From NCBI GenBank assembly GCA_030015575.1, contig CM057340.1, forward strand, positions 753,617,632 to 753,681,631: a DNA stretch of 64,000 nt. The letters are read 5' to 3'. Shown here in pieces: positions 33,600 to 43,530 of the stretch. The notes below the pieces were generated by a model. That model ran no database searches. It was given only the letters and a program-made list of their open reading frames with translations, and had not been told where the DNA came from. The stretch comes from Agapanthus africanus (Eukaryota; Streptophyta; Magnoliopsida; Asparagales; Amaryllidaceae). Each line of letters opens with the position of its first letter. Positions within the stretch are counted from its first letter, which is position 1. The position numbers and the translations under genes were made by a program.

Positions 33600-33604
33600 T
33601 TGCC
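33600..33604 (+). repeat. right TSD of the large solo LTR
   Basis: ttgcc, identical to 19265-19269. Confidence 0.88.
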
Positions 33605-35244
33605 CGTGGCGAGATCTGTCGAGGTGCCATGGACGGCAAGATATGCGGTCAGCACGCTCAGTGTACCACCCTGTGCCGGGGTTTGAGCTATCTGCAATTC
33701 GCAAAAAAATTACATATATTATAAAATAACTCTTAATATTACAATATATCACAGTAGATCTATTGTAATTTACTGATGCCTCCATGACACGAGTAATATT
33801 TCTCGAGCCACCTGTATAAGTGGGGCGACCCTTCTTCGCCGACTTCCTATTCTTTTTATTTTGATCGGCCTGTTTATGCACAACACATTCAGATTTAGTT
33901 TTCTAATTAAGCAACACAAAAAAATAAATTAAAAATTGAGAAAACAATGAATTACATTTAAAATACAAACCTGTTTGCGCTGAGAGTCGAAATATTGGCA
34001 CAATAGAGGCCATGTATCTACGTTGACTCTCGCAAAGGCCGGAGTATATAGGAGAGCCGCTCTCTCTGCCTCGGGAGTCGCCATCCACAGGGAATTGCAG
34101 TCGATCTTCAGCTCGTTCTTATTGTATCGAACCTTTGATTGCATGTTCTTCATCAGGCCATGGTACAGAGCGTGAAGATCGAGCACTCTCTAAGGGTGAT
34201 CAGGGTCGAGTACAGGCTGAAAGTCGTAATCCAACTACAAATACAAAAAAACAATGTTATTAAATTACAAGTGTTAAATAATAATAAATATATTGGATAA
34301 GTCAAATGAAAATATATATTAATACCCGAGTCTGATCTCAGAAGAGGGCAAATGAGCGCCGGTGCTGGTCGCCCCACTCAACGTGAAGTGGATACTTTTT
34401 CATGAGGCGGCTCTCATCCCCCATATACCGGCCAAACCTCTCGGCATAATCGCCGATATAGCGATAATCAGGGGTAAAGAAGAGGGGAATGTGCCTTCCC
34501 CCTAGCTCTGTCGGGCCTCAGCCTGTGGGACTGATTTGGGCCACGAGTCCCCCTCTCGGGATGGGGATGCCCTGCCTCTACAAGAAATATCAAGACAATC
34601 AATATTAAGACAAAGTGGTATTAAGAAATCAAGCTTTAACGAAAATTGAAGTGTGATATATACCTCCGGCGACAGAAGCATGAGCTTGGTGTTTACCGCC
34701 GAAAACCGGGAAGACAGACGTCTTGCCTGAATTTGGGGGCAGATACTATTTGGATTTATCCGTCCACCTCTCCGAAGATACCAAGCTGATTTATGGCACC
34801 GTGTATCGGAGGTGTGGACGGATGCGGCCATTGTAACAGATTTCGTCAGATTCCCCCTCATTGTGAGGGGTTTTTGATTGTGGGGACGCTCTTCCTTACA
34901 GGCGCAAGCCCCTGCAGTTAATTACGTTACCGCGTAGCGATAACCACTTTCTCCTGCTCCAGAAGGCCACTTCATGTCGTGTGTATTTGTTTTATTTTTG
35001 GTTGCCCGTGGATTGTATAGGGAGACTAATTTATGTTGTTGCCCGTAGGGCGTGGATTAGTCCAAATCCGTATATTCTTAGATTTGGGTTTGGGTTGATT
35101 TAAGAATCGTTAATCTCGTTTGAGATTAAGATCAACTTAAATGTTTGTTGAGAATACATTAGTCTAATTTTAGACTAAGATCTACTCAACAGGATTTTGG
35201 GATCATTCAGACCCAACAAAAGAGTATTTGGGCTCTGTTGATTT

Positions 35245-35298
35245 AGTTTAATGACGTTACGGTCCGTAGCTAGTTTAAGGACATTGCGGTCCATAGGA
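35245..35298. repeat. 27-bp repeat x2 in the B LTR
   Basis: Two copies of a 27-base unit starting agtttaa and containing cggtcc. The same unit occurs four times at 41607-41714 in the 3' UTR, about twice at 61855-61905 in the right LTR, and once in B' near position 5-25. Confidence 0.8.
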
Positions 35299-36049
35299 AT
35301 GTGCTCATGGGTTTGGGAGTGCACCAAAGAGCTGTTGGTTGTCAGGACCCTCCATCTCTCAGAAGACGTTGAAGAATTACAACGACATATATCATTGGTG
35401 TTGAGAAATGTGCCCTTGAACCGAACTCCAGATTGAAGGGAGAGATCATGGTGAACGAACATCATTTTAGATGCCATGTGTTAGGAGATCATTAGTCGTC
35501 TTTGGAACTAAGATCGATTTAGGGAGATCTGAGTATAGAAGGGCTCGGTTGATTAATGGTTAAAAGGTTTTTTTGCCTCAGGAGACTTGGCTAATTTAGG
35601 CTAAGGTTGGCCCCCTCATAGTGTTAAACACTTATATTTGTTTGGCGCTCACGTGCTCCAACGGGAGGCTCTTAAGCCGTGTTAAATACTGAAATTTAGA
35701 GTGCTCACGTGTAGCACGTGAGGCGCCTGAAAATTGGGCATTGCTTATTTGGATTTATTCCCTTCTTCTTTTATAAGTGCTAAGCACTATTGGGGATCAT
35801 GTGGGAGCACGTGAGGCGTCCTAAAATGAGAATGGTCTTTGATTTATTCCCCTTTTCCTTTTATAAGTGCTGAGCACTATTAGGGGGGTCACGTAAGATC
35901 ACGTGACTCGATCTCAGTCGTTCCTTTTTGTTCCTCAGAGATGCTCACATGGGAACACGTGATCTGTCGTAATAGCGTTGAACGGTAATCATTTCTTTTA
36001 TATGCATGAAAATTTTTATATGAGTTTTGAGCATTTCAAATCCTTTATT

Positions 36050-36990
36050 TTGATAAGAATTAAATTCTTTTATAGGGTTAAACCCTAATTTTATCAGAGG
36101 AATTAAATTCCTATATCTTTGGAAGAATTAATTTTTCAAACTTAATTCTTTCCCCTAAGTTTTAAGTCTGCATGACAGAATCTTCCCGATGAGAATTAAA
36201 TTCTCGACTTTTGGGGAGATCTGCTTCTGCAGATCTCAACCAAAGGAAGAATTAATTTCTTTTTGGAAGAGTTAAACTCTTGAAATGGCGAAGAAGAGAT
36301 AAAATGATCTCTATGTCTTTCTTCTTAGTTAGGGTTTCTTTTTCTAAAAGAGAGCTCTTCTTCTTTTTTTTGTTTCTCAAATCTTTTGGGGTCTCTCTCC
36401 TCTTTTAGAGAATTAAATTCTCTCTTTATTTTTCTTCCCCTCTCCCCCTGTGTGTTTCTCCTCTTCTTTTCGCTCCTATTTATACGAGAAGAATAAGAAT
36501 CAATTTGTTAAGAGTATCCCTCATTGGAGATCATGATTGATTCCATGATCTTTTAGATCAATCGGTGAATTTTATTCACCGTTGGATTTTTAATCTAAAG
36601 GCTCTCTGTTTAACAGAGATGATTTCTTATTTGTTTAACAAGATTATGAATATCTTGTTAGTTTTAAAAAGATCAGAAATATATTTTCTTAATATAGAAT
36701 TTAATTCTATCATATCCTTTTAGCTTAACAAGATCAGAAATATATATTTTTATATAGAATTCTATCATATGGATATCTCGTTAGTTTAACATAGAATTTT
36801 ATTCTTATCATATGAATATCTTGTTAGTTTAATAAGATTAGGAAAATATTTTCCTATGATAGAATTTTATTCTACCAGATGATCACCGTTGGATTTTTGA
36901 TCCAAAGGTCCTCTGTTTAACAGAGAAGATCTTTCTAGTTTGAGGAAGATCAGGAAAACATTTCCCAAAATAGAATTTAATTCTAGAATT
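36050..36990. repeat. cluster of TTAA-centred palindromes in the B LTR
   Basis: Perfect short inverted repeats recur, for example aagaat/attctt (36055-36069), tagggtt/aacccta (36073-36087) and aggaatt/aattcct (36098-36112). The first two sit inside a larger tgataa/ttatca pair. More follow to about 36990. The right LTR keeps most of them at 62650-63600. Confidence 0.75.
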
Positions 36991-37009
36991 TGATAGAAGC
37001 ATTTTAAAT

Positions 37010-37310
37010 TGGGGCGCTCACATGCTTTGCATGCGAAAGGCAAGAAAACTCACGTGTTTAACACGTGACCCCTGCTGTGGGTTTTAGCCTGTTTATGTTC
37101 AGCGCTCATATACTTTGCATATAAGCGCTCACGTGATTTACACGTGAGGCCTGTTTGGCCATTGGTGATTTATGTTCAGCGCTTATATATTTTGCATATG
37201 AGCGCTCACGTGTTTTACATGTGAGGCATGTTTGGCCATCAGTTATTTTCTTTCAGCGCTTATATGCTTTGCATATAAGCTCTCACATGTTTAACACGTG
37301 ACGTCCAACC
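37010..37310. repeat. G-box (CACGTG) and ATAT hairpin cluster in the B LTR
   Basis: Hairpins include TCACGTGT with ACACGTGA around TTA at 37050-37068, and agcgcttatatgc with gcatataagc around ttt at 37255-37280. Related ones lie between. CACGTG is the core G-box bound by plant bZIP and bHLH factors. The right LTR has the same array at 63620-63910, including a perfect 9-bp version at 63809-63829. Confidence 0.75.
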
Positions 37311-37399
37311 GTGAATTTTTTTCCCTCTTTCATCTCTCCCCTTTCTTCAAGGGTTATAAGAGAACAAATAGCTCTTGGCCGCAAATTTTGGCGGGAACA

Positions 37400-37413
37400 A
37401 TTGCCCCCTACTA
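37400..37413 (-). other. polypurine tract of element B
   Basis: On the minus strand agtagggggcaat directly precedes TGTTCCCGCC of the 3' LTR, the usual gypsy arrangement. It confirms orientation and LTR edge. Confidence 0.8.
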
Positions 37414-37559
37414 TTTTGCCCGCGTAAATATGTACGTGGGTGAAGTAGTGCAAAGTAACGCGTGACCATAGAATTGATGGCTTAGAAGACAAGTTTATAG
37501 TCCTTTTTTCCTAAGACTTTTTTCATCTTCATGAGCCGTAAGAGTCTCAAGAAGGTTTT

Positions 37560-38690
37560 TTCCTCCCTGAGAGTCGAGAGGTTCTCACAGGAACATTGTT
37601 TTCCCTACGAGTCGGGACGAATCGAGAAGTTCTCGCAGGAATATTAGTTTCCCTACGAGTCGAGATGAGTCGAGAAGTTCTCGTAAGGACATTATTTTCC
37701 TTACGAGTCGAGAAGTTCTCGCAATGACATTATTTTCCTTGCAAGTCGAGACGAGTTGAGAAGTTCTCGCAAGGACATTATTTTCCCTGCGAGTCGAGAC
37801 GAGTCGAGAAGTTCTCGCAAGGACATTATTTTCCCCGCGAGTCGAGAAGTTCTCGCAGGGACATTATTTTCCCTACGAGTCGAGACGAGTCGAGAAGTTC
37901 TCGCAGGGACATTATTTTCCCTACGAGTCGAGACGAATCGAGAAATTCTCGTAAGGACATTATTTTCCCTATGAGTCGAGACGAGTCGAGGAGTTCTCGC
38001 AAGGACATTATTTTCCTTACGTGTCGAAACGAGTCGAGGAGTTCTCGTAAGGACATTATTTTCCTTACGAGTCGAAATGAATCGAGAAGTTCCCGCAAGG
38101 ACATTATTTTCCCTGCGAGTCAAGACGAATCGAGAATTTCTCGTAAGGACATTATTTTCCCTGTGAGTCGAGACGAGTCGAGAAGTTCTCGCAAGAAAAT
38201 TATTTTCCCTGCGAGTCGAGACGAGTCGAGAAGTTCTCTTAAGGACATTATTTTCCTTGCGAGTCGAAACGAGTCAAGAAGTTCTCGTAAGGACGTTATT
38301 TTCCTTACGAGTCGAGAAGTTCTCGCAAGGACATTATTTTCCCTGCGAGTCGAGACGAATCGAGAAGTTCTCGTAAGGATATTATTTTCTCTGCGAGTCG
38401 AGACGAGTCAAGAAGTTCTCGTAAGGACATTATTTTCCCTGCGAGTCGAGATGAGTCGAGAAGTTCTCGTAAGGACATTATATTCTCTGTAAGTCGAAAC
38501 GAGTCGAGAAGTTCTCGTAAGGACATTATTTTTCTTATGAGTCGAGAAGTTCTCGCAAGTACATTATTTTCCCTGTGAGTCGAGACGAATCGAGAAGTTC
38601 CCGCAAGGACATTATTTTCCCTGTGAGTCGAGATGAATCAAGAAGTTCCCGCAAAGACATTATTTTCCCTGCGAGTCGTGAGGATCTCAT
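37560..38690. repeat. 48-bp tandem repeat array, about two dozen units
   Basis: The unit is roughly gagtcgagacgagtcgagaa, then gttctcgcaaggacatta, then ttttccctgc. Some units lack the first 11 or so bases. Each unit can fold, with arms ctcgyaagg and ccttrcgag around acattatttt; the pair at 37680-37688 and 37699-37707 is perfect. Because 48 is a multiple of three, open frames with 16-residue repeats appear on both strands. Scattered single units occur near 39240-39330. Confidence 0.9.
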
Positions 38691-39754
38691 AGGTGTATTT
38701 TCTCCCTAGAAATTATGAGGATTTCTAAGTGTTTGTCGCCTCTGTGAGTCGTAAGGTTCTCACTCGGGTATTTTTCCTTACGAATCGTGAGGACCCATAA
38801 GTAGCTTCTTTATTTCATTGGCGAATGTGGCTTTGGAAAATATGGCCCGCAGATAGTCTATCTTGACTTCCTTGTAAAGCAGCGAAGGCTTAGGAAACAG
38901 GTTTGGATCTGCCGCCTAAGACTTTTCAACTTCATGAGCCGTGAGGGTCTCATAAATACTTTTCTCCCTACAAGTCGAGAGGATCCCGTAGGTGTATTTT
39001 CTCCTTAGGAATCGTGAGAATTCTTAAGTGCGTTTTCTCTTGAGAGTCATAAGGATCTCACAAGAGAATTTTTCCCCGTACAAGTCAAGAGGGCTCGTAA
39101 GTGGTTTTTCCTCTCCTTGTTGATATTCGACTTTGGAGAGTGTGGCCCGTGGATAGAATGCAATAGTCCATCTTGGACTGACTTGCAGGGCCCCAGTGCT
39201 TAGGAAACAGGTCCTTATCCCCGTTGCCTAAGGTTTTTCCCTACGAGCCGAGATGAGTCGAGAAGTTCTCGCAGGAACATTATTTTCCCCATGAGTCGAG
39301 ACGAATCGAGAAGTTCTCGTAAGGATGTCCTAACGTCACAGTTAACTCCTACTAATAGAAGTCCGTTAGGGTCTGTGGTACTAGGGTTTTTTACCCGTCG
39401 AACTGTCGCATTGGCCGATGTATTCTTCGATACGCAATCTTGCTGTTCGAGTAGCCCCACAGCTGTCGTGTCTCTGATCCCTTCGGGGGCTTAACAAGAC
39501 GTCTTCAAGTAATCTTCCAGGTGATATTACCGTTGAAATAGCAAGCGTTAGGGATATTCCATGTCAATTTTTACTTGAGGTTAGGCTCAGTTTGGAAGTC
39601 CCGATGAGTCATGACCACTCCGCGCTGGAGTGGGATGATCTTCGATAGTCTTTCAGGTCTCATTTGAGTTGCCGTCAAGATCCTGAAGCTAGGAATCTTC
39701 CTTTGCTTCGTTTGTTGACATTGTGTCTGCAATATTGTGACGAATGTCGAGGTT

Positions 39755-40125
39755 GTCTCTGGGTTGTATGTGAACCATCGAGATTTGAAACTAGGGGACT
39801 TTGCCATGGCTCCGTTTGTTGATGTCGCGTCTGTATCCTGTTGGAGGGAGGAAGACACTGTTATTGATCTCTAGGTTGTGGATGCTGCCGTCAAGACTTG
39901 GAACTAGGGACTTTGCCATGGCTCCGAGGTAGTCTCTAGGTTGTCTATGAACTGTCGAGATTTGGAACTAGGGGACTTTGCCGTGGCTCCGAGGTAGTCT
40001 CTAGGCTTTCTATGAACCGTCGAGATTTGGAACTAGGGGACTTTGCTGTGGCTCCAAGATAGTCTCTAGGCTGTCTATGAACCGTCGAGATTTGAAACTA
40101 GGGGACTTTGCCGTGGCTCCGTTTT
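39755..40125. repeat. 65-bp tandem repeat in the B 3' UTR
   Basis: Unit gaggtagtctctaggttgtc continuing through cgagatttgg, aactagggga and ctttgccgtggctcc. Three clear copies run from about 39927 to 40120, with diverged copies before them. Confidence 0.8.
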
Positions 40126-40374
40126 GCTGACGTCGTATCTGCTTCTGATTGGAACGAGAAGAAACGCCGTTGTTGATTTCTAGGCTGTAGATATAGCCAT
40201 CGAGATCTGGCTTCCTTTTGACGAAGCCCGGTGAGGTAATATGGTTCCCTTTCCGTTTGTGCCTATGGATTGTATACATGGGTCAATGTGATCTCACATG
40301 TAGGGAAAAAGTTTCATTTTTTTTGTTTCTTTCCGCGATGCTCTATAATTTCAGCACTTTATATCGCGAAAGTC

Positions 40375-40585
40375 ACGATTGCCCAATCATTTTAGCTATT
40401 TTTTCGCGGTGCCCAATCATTTCGGCTGTTTTTTCTTTTTACTCGCTGCTTTTTATTGCGAGCTGCCCAAACATTTCGGCTATTTTTATATGCATATATT
40501 TTACTCGCTGATTTTTATTGTGAGTTGCCCCATCATTTCGGCTATTTCATATGCATTTTTGGCTCGCTGATTTTTGTTGCGAGTT
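40375..40585. repeat. approximately 68-bp degenerate tandem repeat
   Basis: Three to four copies built from gcccaatcatttcggctat, a T-rich spacer and actcgctgatttttattgcgag. Confidence 0.7.
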
Positions 40586-40815
40586 TGGAACTTGAGATCT
40601 GATACCAATCTTAGTATCAGCATCGCTGCGACTGGAATATTGCCAGGAGCGAATCATCATTTGCTTTGAAAGAACTTGAAATTTGATACTAATTTAGGCA
40701 TCAGCATCGCTGCCACTGGAATGTTGCCAGGAGCGATTTATCATTTGTCTTTGTCGATTTGAGTAAAGGTGGCTTAGCAAATAAGGTTAGGATCCTGTTG
40801 ATTATGGCTTTTCGA

Positions 40816-41310
40816 CTTTACGAGCCGTAAGGGTCTCATAAAGGTGTTTCTCCCTATGAGTCGTGAGGATCTCGTAGGTGTGTTTTCTCCTTAGGAATCG
40901 TGAAGATTCTTAAGTGTGTGTTTTCTTATAAGTCGTAAGGATCTTACAAGAGTGTTTTCTCTATATAAGTCGAGAGGACTTACAAGTGCCGTTCACCACA
41001 TGAGAACATTCCTCGTCTTTGGTGGGACTTGGTGGGGGAAACGTTTATTTATGCCCGTGGATTGTATACAAGGGTCAATATTGAACCGCTTGTAGGGAAA
41101 CTTGGGGAGTGTGATGGTTTTAGAACAGGTTCAGATTCCTGTATCTTAAGGCTTTTGAATCCTGTGAGCTGTGAAGGTCTCACAGGGAGAATTCTCCTTA
41201 CGAGTCGTAAGGATCTCGTAAGAGTAATTTCTCCTTAGGAATCGTGGGGATCCCTAAGTGTGTTGCTCTCTTGTGAGTCGTACGGATCTCACGCAGGTGT
41301 TTTCTCCTCA
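40816..41310. repeat. series of hairpin modules with a constant loop
   Basis: Successive modules share the loop tcgtaaggat or a close variant but have different matching arms: CTTTACGAG/CTCATAAAG (40816-40843), CCTATGAG/CTCGTAGG (40853-40878), CTTAGGAAT/ATTCTTAAG (40890-40914), CTTATAAG/CTTACAAG (40925-40950), CCTGTGAG/CTCACAGG (41161-41186), CTTACGAG/CTCGTAAG (41197-41222), CTTAGG/CCTAAG (41234-41258). Confidence 0.8.
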
Positions 41311-41606
41311 CAAGGTTGAGAGGACATTGCAGGTGTTTTTTTTTATTTTAACGAGATCGCGCCCTTTCGGGTTTTCATAAACTCGGCGGTAGCCCTGCTG
41401 TTTTTACTCACAGAGCCCTTTCGGGTTTCATCCGTGCCCATTTTGCTTTTGGACGTACTGTTTTTACCCCTCTGTTCGCCAATGGAATTTATGGGGGACT
41501 TCGCCACCAGTGCAGCTGTGCAACCGGCGGGACTTGAATTGCCGTCCTCGCCGATGGGATTTGCGGACTTGAATTCCACTATCGCCGTGTTTGAGGCGAC
41601 ATATTT

Positions 41607-41714
41607 AGTTTAAGGACATTACGGTCCATTGTTAGTTTAGGGACATCTCGGTCCGGTGTTAGTTTAAGGACATTTCGGTTCAGTGTTAGTTTAAGGACAT
41701 TTCGGTCCAGTGTT
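41607..41714. repeat. 27-bp tandem repeat x4 next to pol
   Basis: Four units starting agttta with a ggacat...cggt core, the same unit found in the LTRs of B and B'. Confidence 0.85.
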
Positions 41715-41815
41715 AGTGAAGTTTTTGCCGGATACTACTTATAGAGTCTTGACTCAGGAAACTGGCGAGCAGACACGAGCGTTGTCATCTATCGTTAACC
41801 TGAGTTGTGACTTTA

Positions 41816-43530
41816 TCAGGGGTAGTATTTCTTAAGGAAGCGGCCATTTATTGGCCGGAAGGGTCTTTCGCCATGCATATTCATGGGCAAGTAGGCACCT
41901 CCTTGATAAACCTTGTCTATGACGTATGGGTCCTCATAGTTCGGCTCAAATTTCCCCCGTTTGGCACGGTTTGGGATCATAGGTCTTTTGACAACTAGCA
42001 TGAGTTCGCCTTGGCGAAATGCTCTTGGCTTAGTTAGTCTTTCGTATGAGCGCGTCATTCTTACTTTGTAAGCTTCTAGGTTTTGCTGCGCCATGAGAAG
42101 AGTTTCATCGAGGGCATCAAGCTCCTCAAGCCGATGGCGGGCATTTTCTTCATCCGTCGGCTCATGTCGGACCGCCACTCGTAAAGAGAGTAATTCTATC
42201 TCCAAGGGGAGAACCGCTTCCGTTCCGAATACCAACGCGAATGGCGTTGTATTCGTGGCGGTCTTGAACGTGGTCCGATAATCCCAAAGAGCTTCATGCA
42301 ATCTCTCGTGCCAATCCTTTCTGTTTCTGGACACCGTCTTCTTTATGATCTTCGTCAAGGTCTTGTTGAAAGGCTCAGCTATACCGTTAGCTCGGGAGTT
42401 ATAGACTGAAGAGTATCTCCAATCTATATTATGTTGCTGCGTAAAGCGGTTGATCTTATGGTTTCTGTAGGCCGGCCCATTATCCGAGATGATCTGCCGC
42501 GGAGTGCCGAACCAGTAAATGACATCTGCCCTGAAGAAATGGAGGATGTTCTCTGTCTTCACCTCTCTTAGCGGTACTGCTTCGGCCCATTTAGAGAATT
42601 AATCGGTTGTCGCCAATATGAACCGATGTCCCTTGGATGATATTGGTTCGATAGGCCCGATTATATCTGTTCCCCACATCTCGAACAGCCAGCTTGCCAG
42701 TGTTGGGTGTAACGGATTCAGATGCTGATGGATGAAGTCCCTATGAATCTGGCACGAGTGACACTGTTTTGCATATTCAAGACAGTCCTGAATCATTGTG
42801 GGCCAATAGTAACTTATTCTCTTGATCTTTAACTTCATCTTTGGCCCAGCTTGATGGGAACCACAGAGTCCGTCGTGAGTTTCTTGGACGACTCTCCTTG
42901 CCTCTTTTGGTCCCAGGCATCTTAACCACAGACAGTCGAATGATCTCTTATATAGAGTATCATTAACAAAGGTGAAAGACATGGCTCGCTTCATGAGCTG
43001 ATGTCTTGACGAAGCGTCTTCGGGTGCTTGATGGGATTTGAAGTAGTCTATGAAGAATTTTCTCCAATCTTTAATCTTCTCTTCATCTTCTATTTGGCAT
43101 GCTGCTTGTTTGGCCGCTTCTTTTTCTTCAGACGACTCCGGAGATATTTCTGCTGGTGTGAGAATCCGGCGGCTTTGCACAATGATCCTTACGTCATCGC
43201 GGTTTTCGTCAGCCAGTTCCTTAGCGAGTTTGGCTAACACATCCGCCTTGCTATTTTCCACCCGCGGTATGGTTTCTAAGATGTAGGAGGGGATTTGAGT
43301 CAGCAGTTGCTACACTCTTTCGCCATATTTTACCAACTCTGGCTTGCACGTCTGATAGTCGCCATTTACTTGGCTAACGACCAGCTGGGAGTCTCCATAT
43401 ATGAGGAGGTTTTCGATTCCCGTGTCAATAGCGATCTCAAGACCCGCTATCAAAGCTTCGTACTCGGGCTCATCGTTTGTTCTTTGCTCTGTTAAGGAAA
43501 GGGCGAAATGCATTATCTCTCCTTGCGGAG
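41816..43530 (-). pseudogene. element B pol: end of RNase H and integrase, broken
   Basis: On the minus strand, 43530-43310 carries the second, archaeal-type RNase H of Tat elements (EPEYEALIAGLEIAIDTG and LLIYGDSQLVVSQVNG). After a TAG the frame resumes at 43261 with NSKADVLAKLAKEL, an HHCC zinc domain (CGSHQAGPKMKLKI... CHSCQIH) and the first Asp (WGTDIIGPI). A TAA at 42601-42599 breaks the conserved FSKWAEA motif. The rest, 42562-41816, has SDNGPAY, the Glu region (RANGIAEPFNKTL) and a normal C-terminal end (LKKYYP). So the integrase ends at its natural stop but is split by at least two nonsense codons. Element D interrupts the gene at 43530/54587. Confidence 0.88.

Larger units (their letters stand above)
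18350..34560 (-). pseudogene. CACTA transposase gene (plant transposase, Transposase_24-like), exons split by a solo LTR
   Basis: Minus-strand exons can be followed by sense and splice sites. About 34560-34340 encodes a stretch ending in ...YMGDESRLMKKYPLHVEWGD. About 34235-33973 follows acceptor tttgtatttgtag and holds LDLHALYHGLMK and WPLLCQYF. About 33850-33770 holds ADQNKKNRKSAKKG and YTGGSRNITRV, the most diagnostic En/Spm transposase motif. About 33692-33600 encodes QTPAQGGTLSVLTAYLAVHG and is cut by the solo LTR; its codons resume at 19269 as KLRFPDTAIQEYY, then a gtaagt donor. About 19140-18870 ends in a short coiled coil (RRLEQDVATLKTTVQKLKEM). The last exon, about 18600-18350, is Ala/Pro/Gln-rich. 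The 5' exons lie beyond element B. Removing one TSD copy restores the frame at the LTR junction, so the LTR landed in an exon. Some frames contain stops, so the gene was probably already decaying. Confidence 0.72.
17543..34689 (-). mobile_element. CACTA element 2, left end and transposase region, split by a solo LTR
   Basis: The left terminus CACTACTACAATAAGGGG at 17543-17560, preceded by the possible 3-bp duplication cat, is the classic En/Spm end. It is followed by an array of cctacgg/ccgtagg subterminal repeats and by minus-strand exons of a plant transposase. The element is interrupted at 19269/33605 by a solo LTR, and at 34689 by gypsy element B, so its right end is outside the window. 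The DNA truly belonging to it here is 17543-19269 and 33605-34689, about 2.8 kb. Confidence 0.85.
34690..37399 (-). repeat. element B 3' LTR (2.7 kb)
   Basis: Starts tgtttaccgcc, ends gcgggaaca, and is followed on its inner side by the polypurine tract. It aligns along its length with 61304-64000 with a difference about every 15-20 bases, so B is old. It contains a 27-bp motif twice (35245-35298), covarying hairpins (35110-35178), AT-rich palindromes (36050-36990) and CACGTG hairpins (35640-35970 and 37010-37310). Confidence 0.9.
37414..41815 (-). other. long 3' untranslated region of element B
   Basis: About 4.4 kb between the integrase stop codon and the polypurine tract, made largely of tandem and dispersed short repeats: a 48-bp array (37560-38690), a 65-bp repeat (39755-40125), an approximately 68-bp repeat (40375-40585), hairpin modules (40816-41310) and a 27-bp repeat (41607-41714). 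Long 3' UTRs with variable tandem repeats are known in Tat/Ogre-type elements. The many open frames here are products of repeat lengths divisible by three and are not genes. Confidence 0.8.

Noticed and set aside
33414..33881. 155-residue minus-strand frame as one continuous protein
   Set aside because: Only its first part is a real transposase exon; the rest reads through an intron and into the solo LTR.
37701..38526. Several frames of 70-173 residues with a 16-residue repeat on both strands
   Set aside because: They result from a 48-bp tandem repeat whose length is a multiple of three; they occur in several frames and on both strands.
37560..38690. Regular repeats resembling a CRISPR array
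   Set aside because: There are no unique spacers, the units are head to tail, and the context is a plant retrotransposon 3' UTR.
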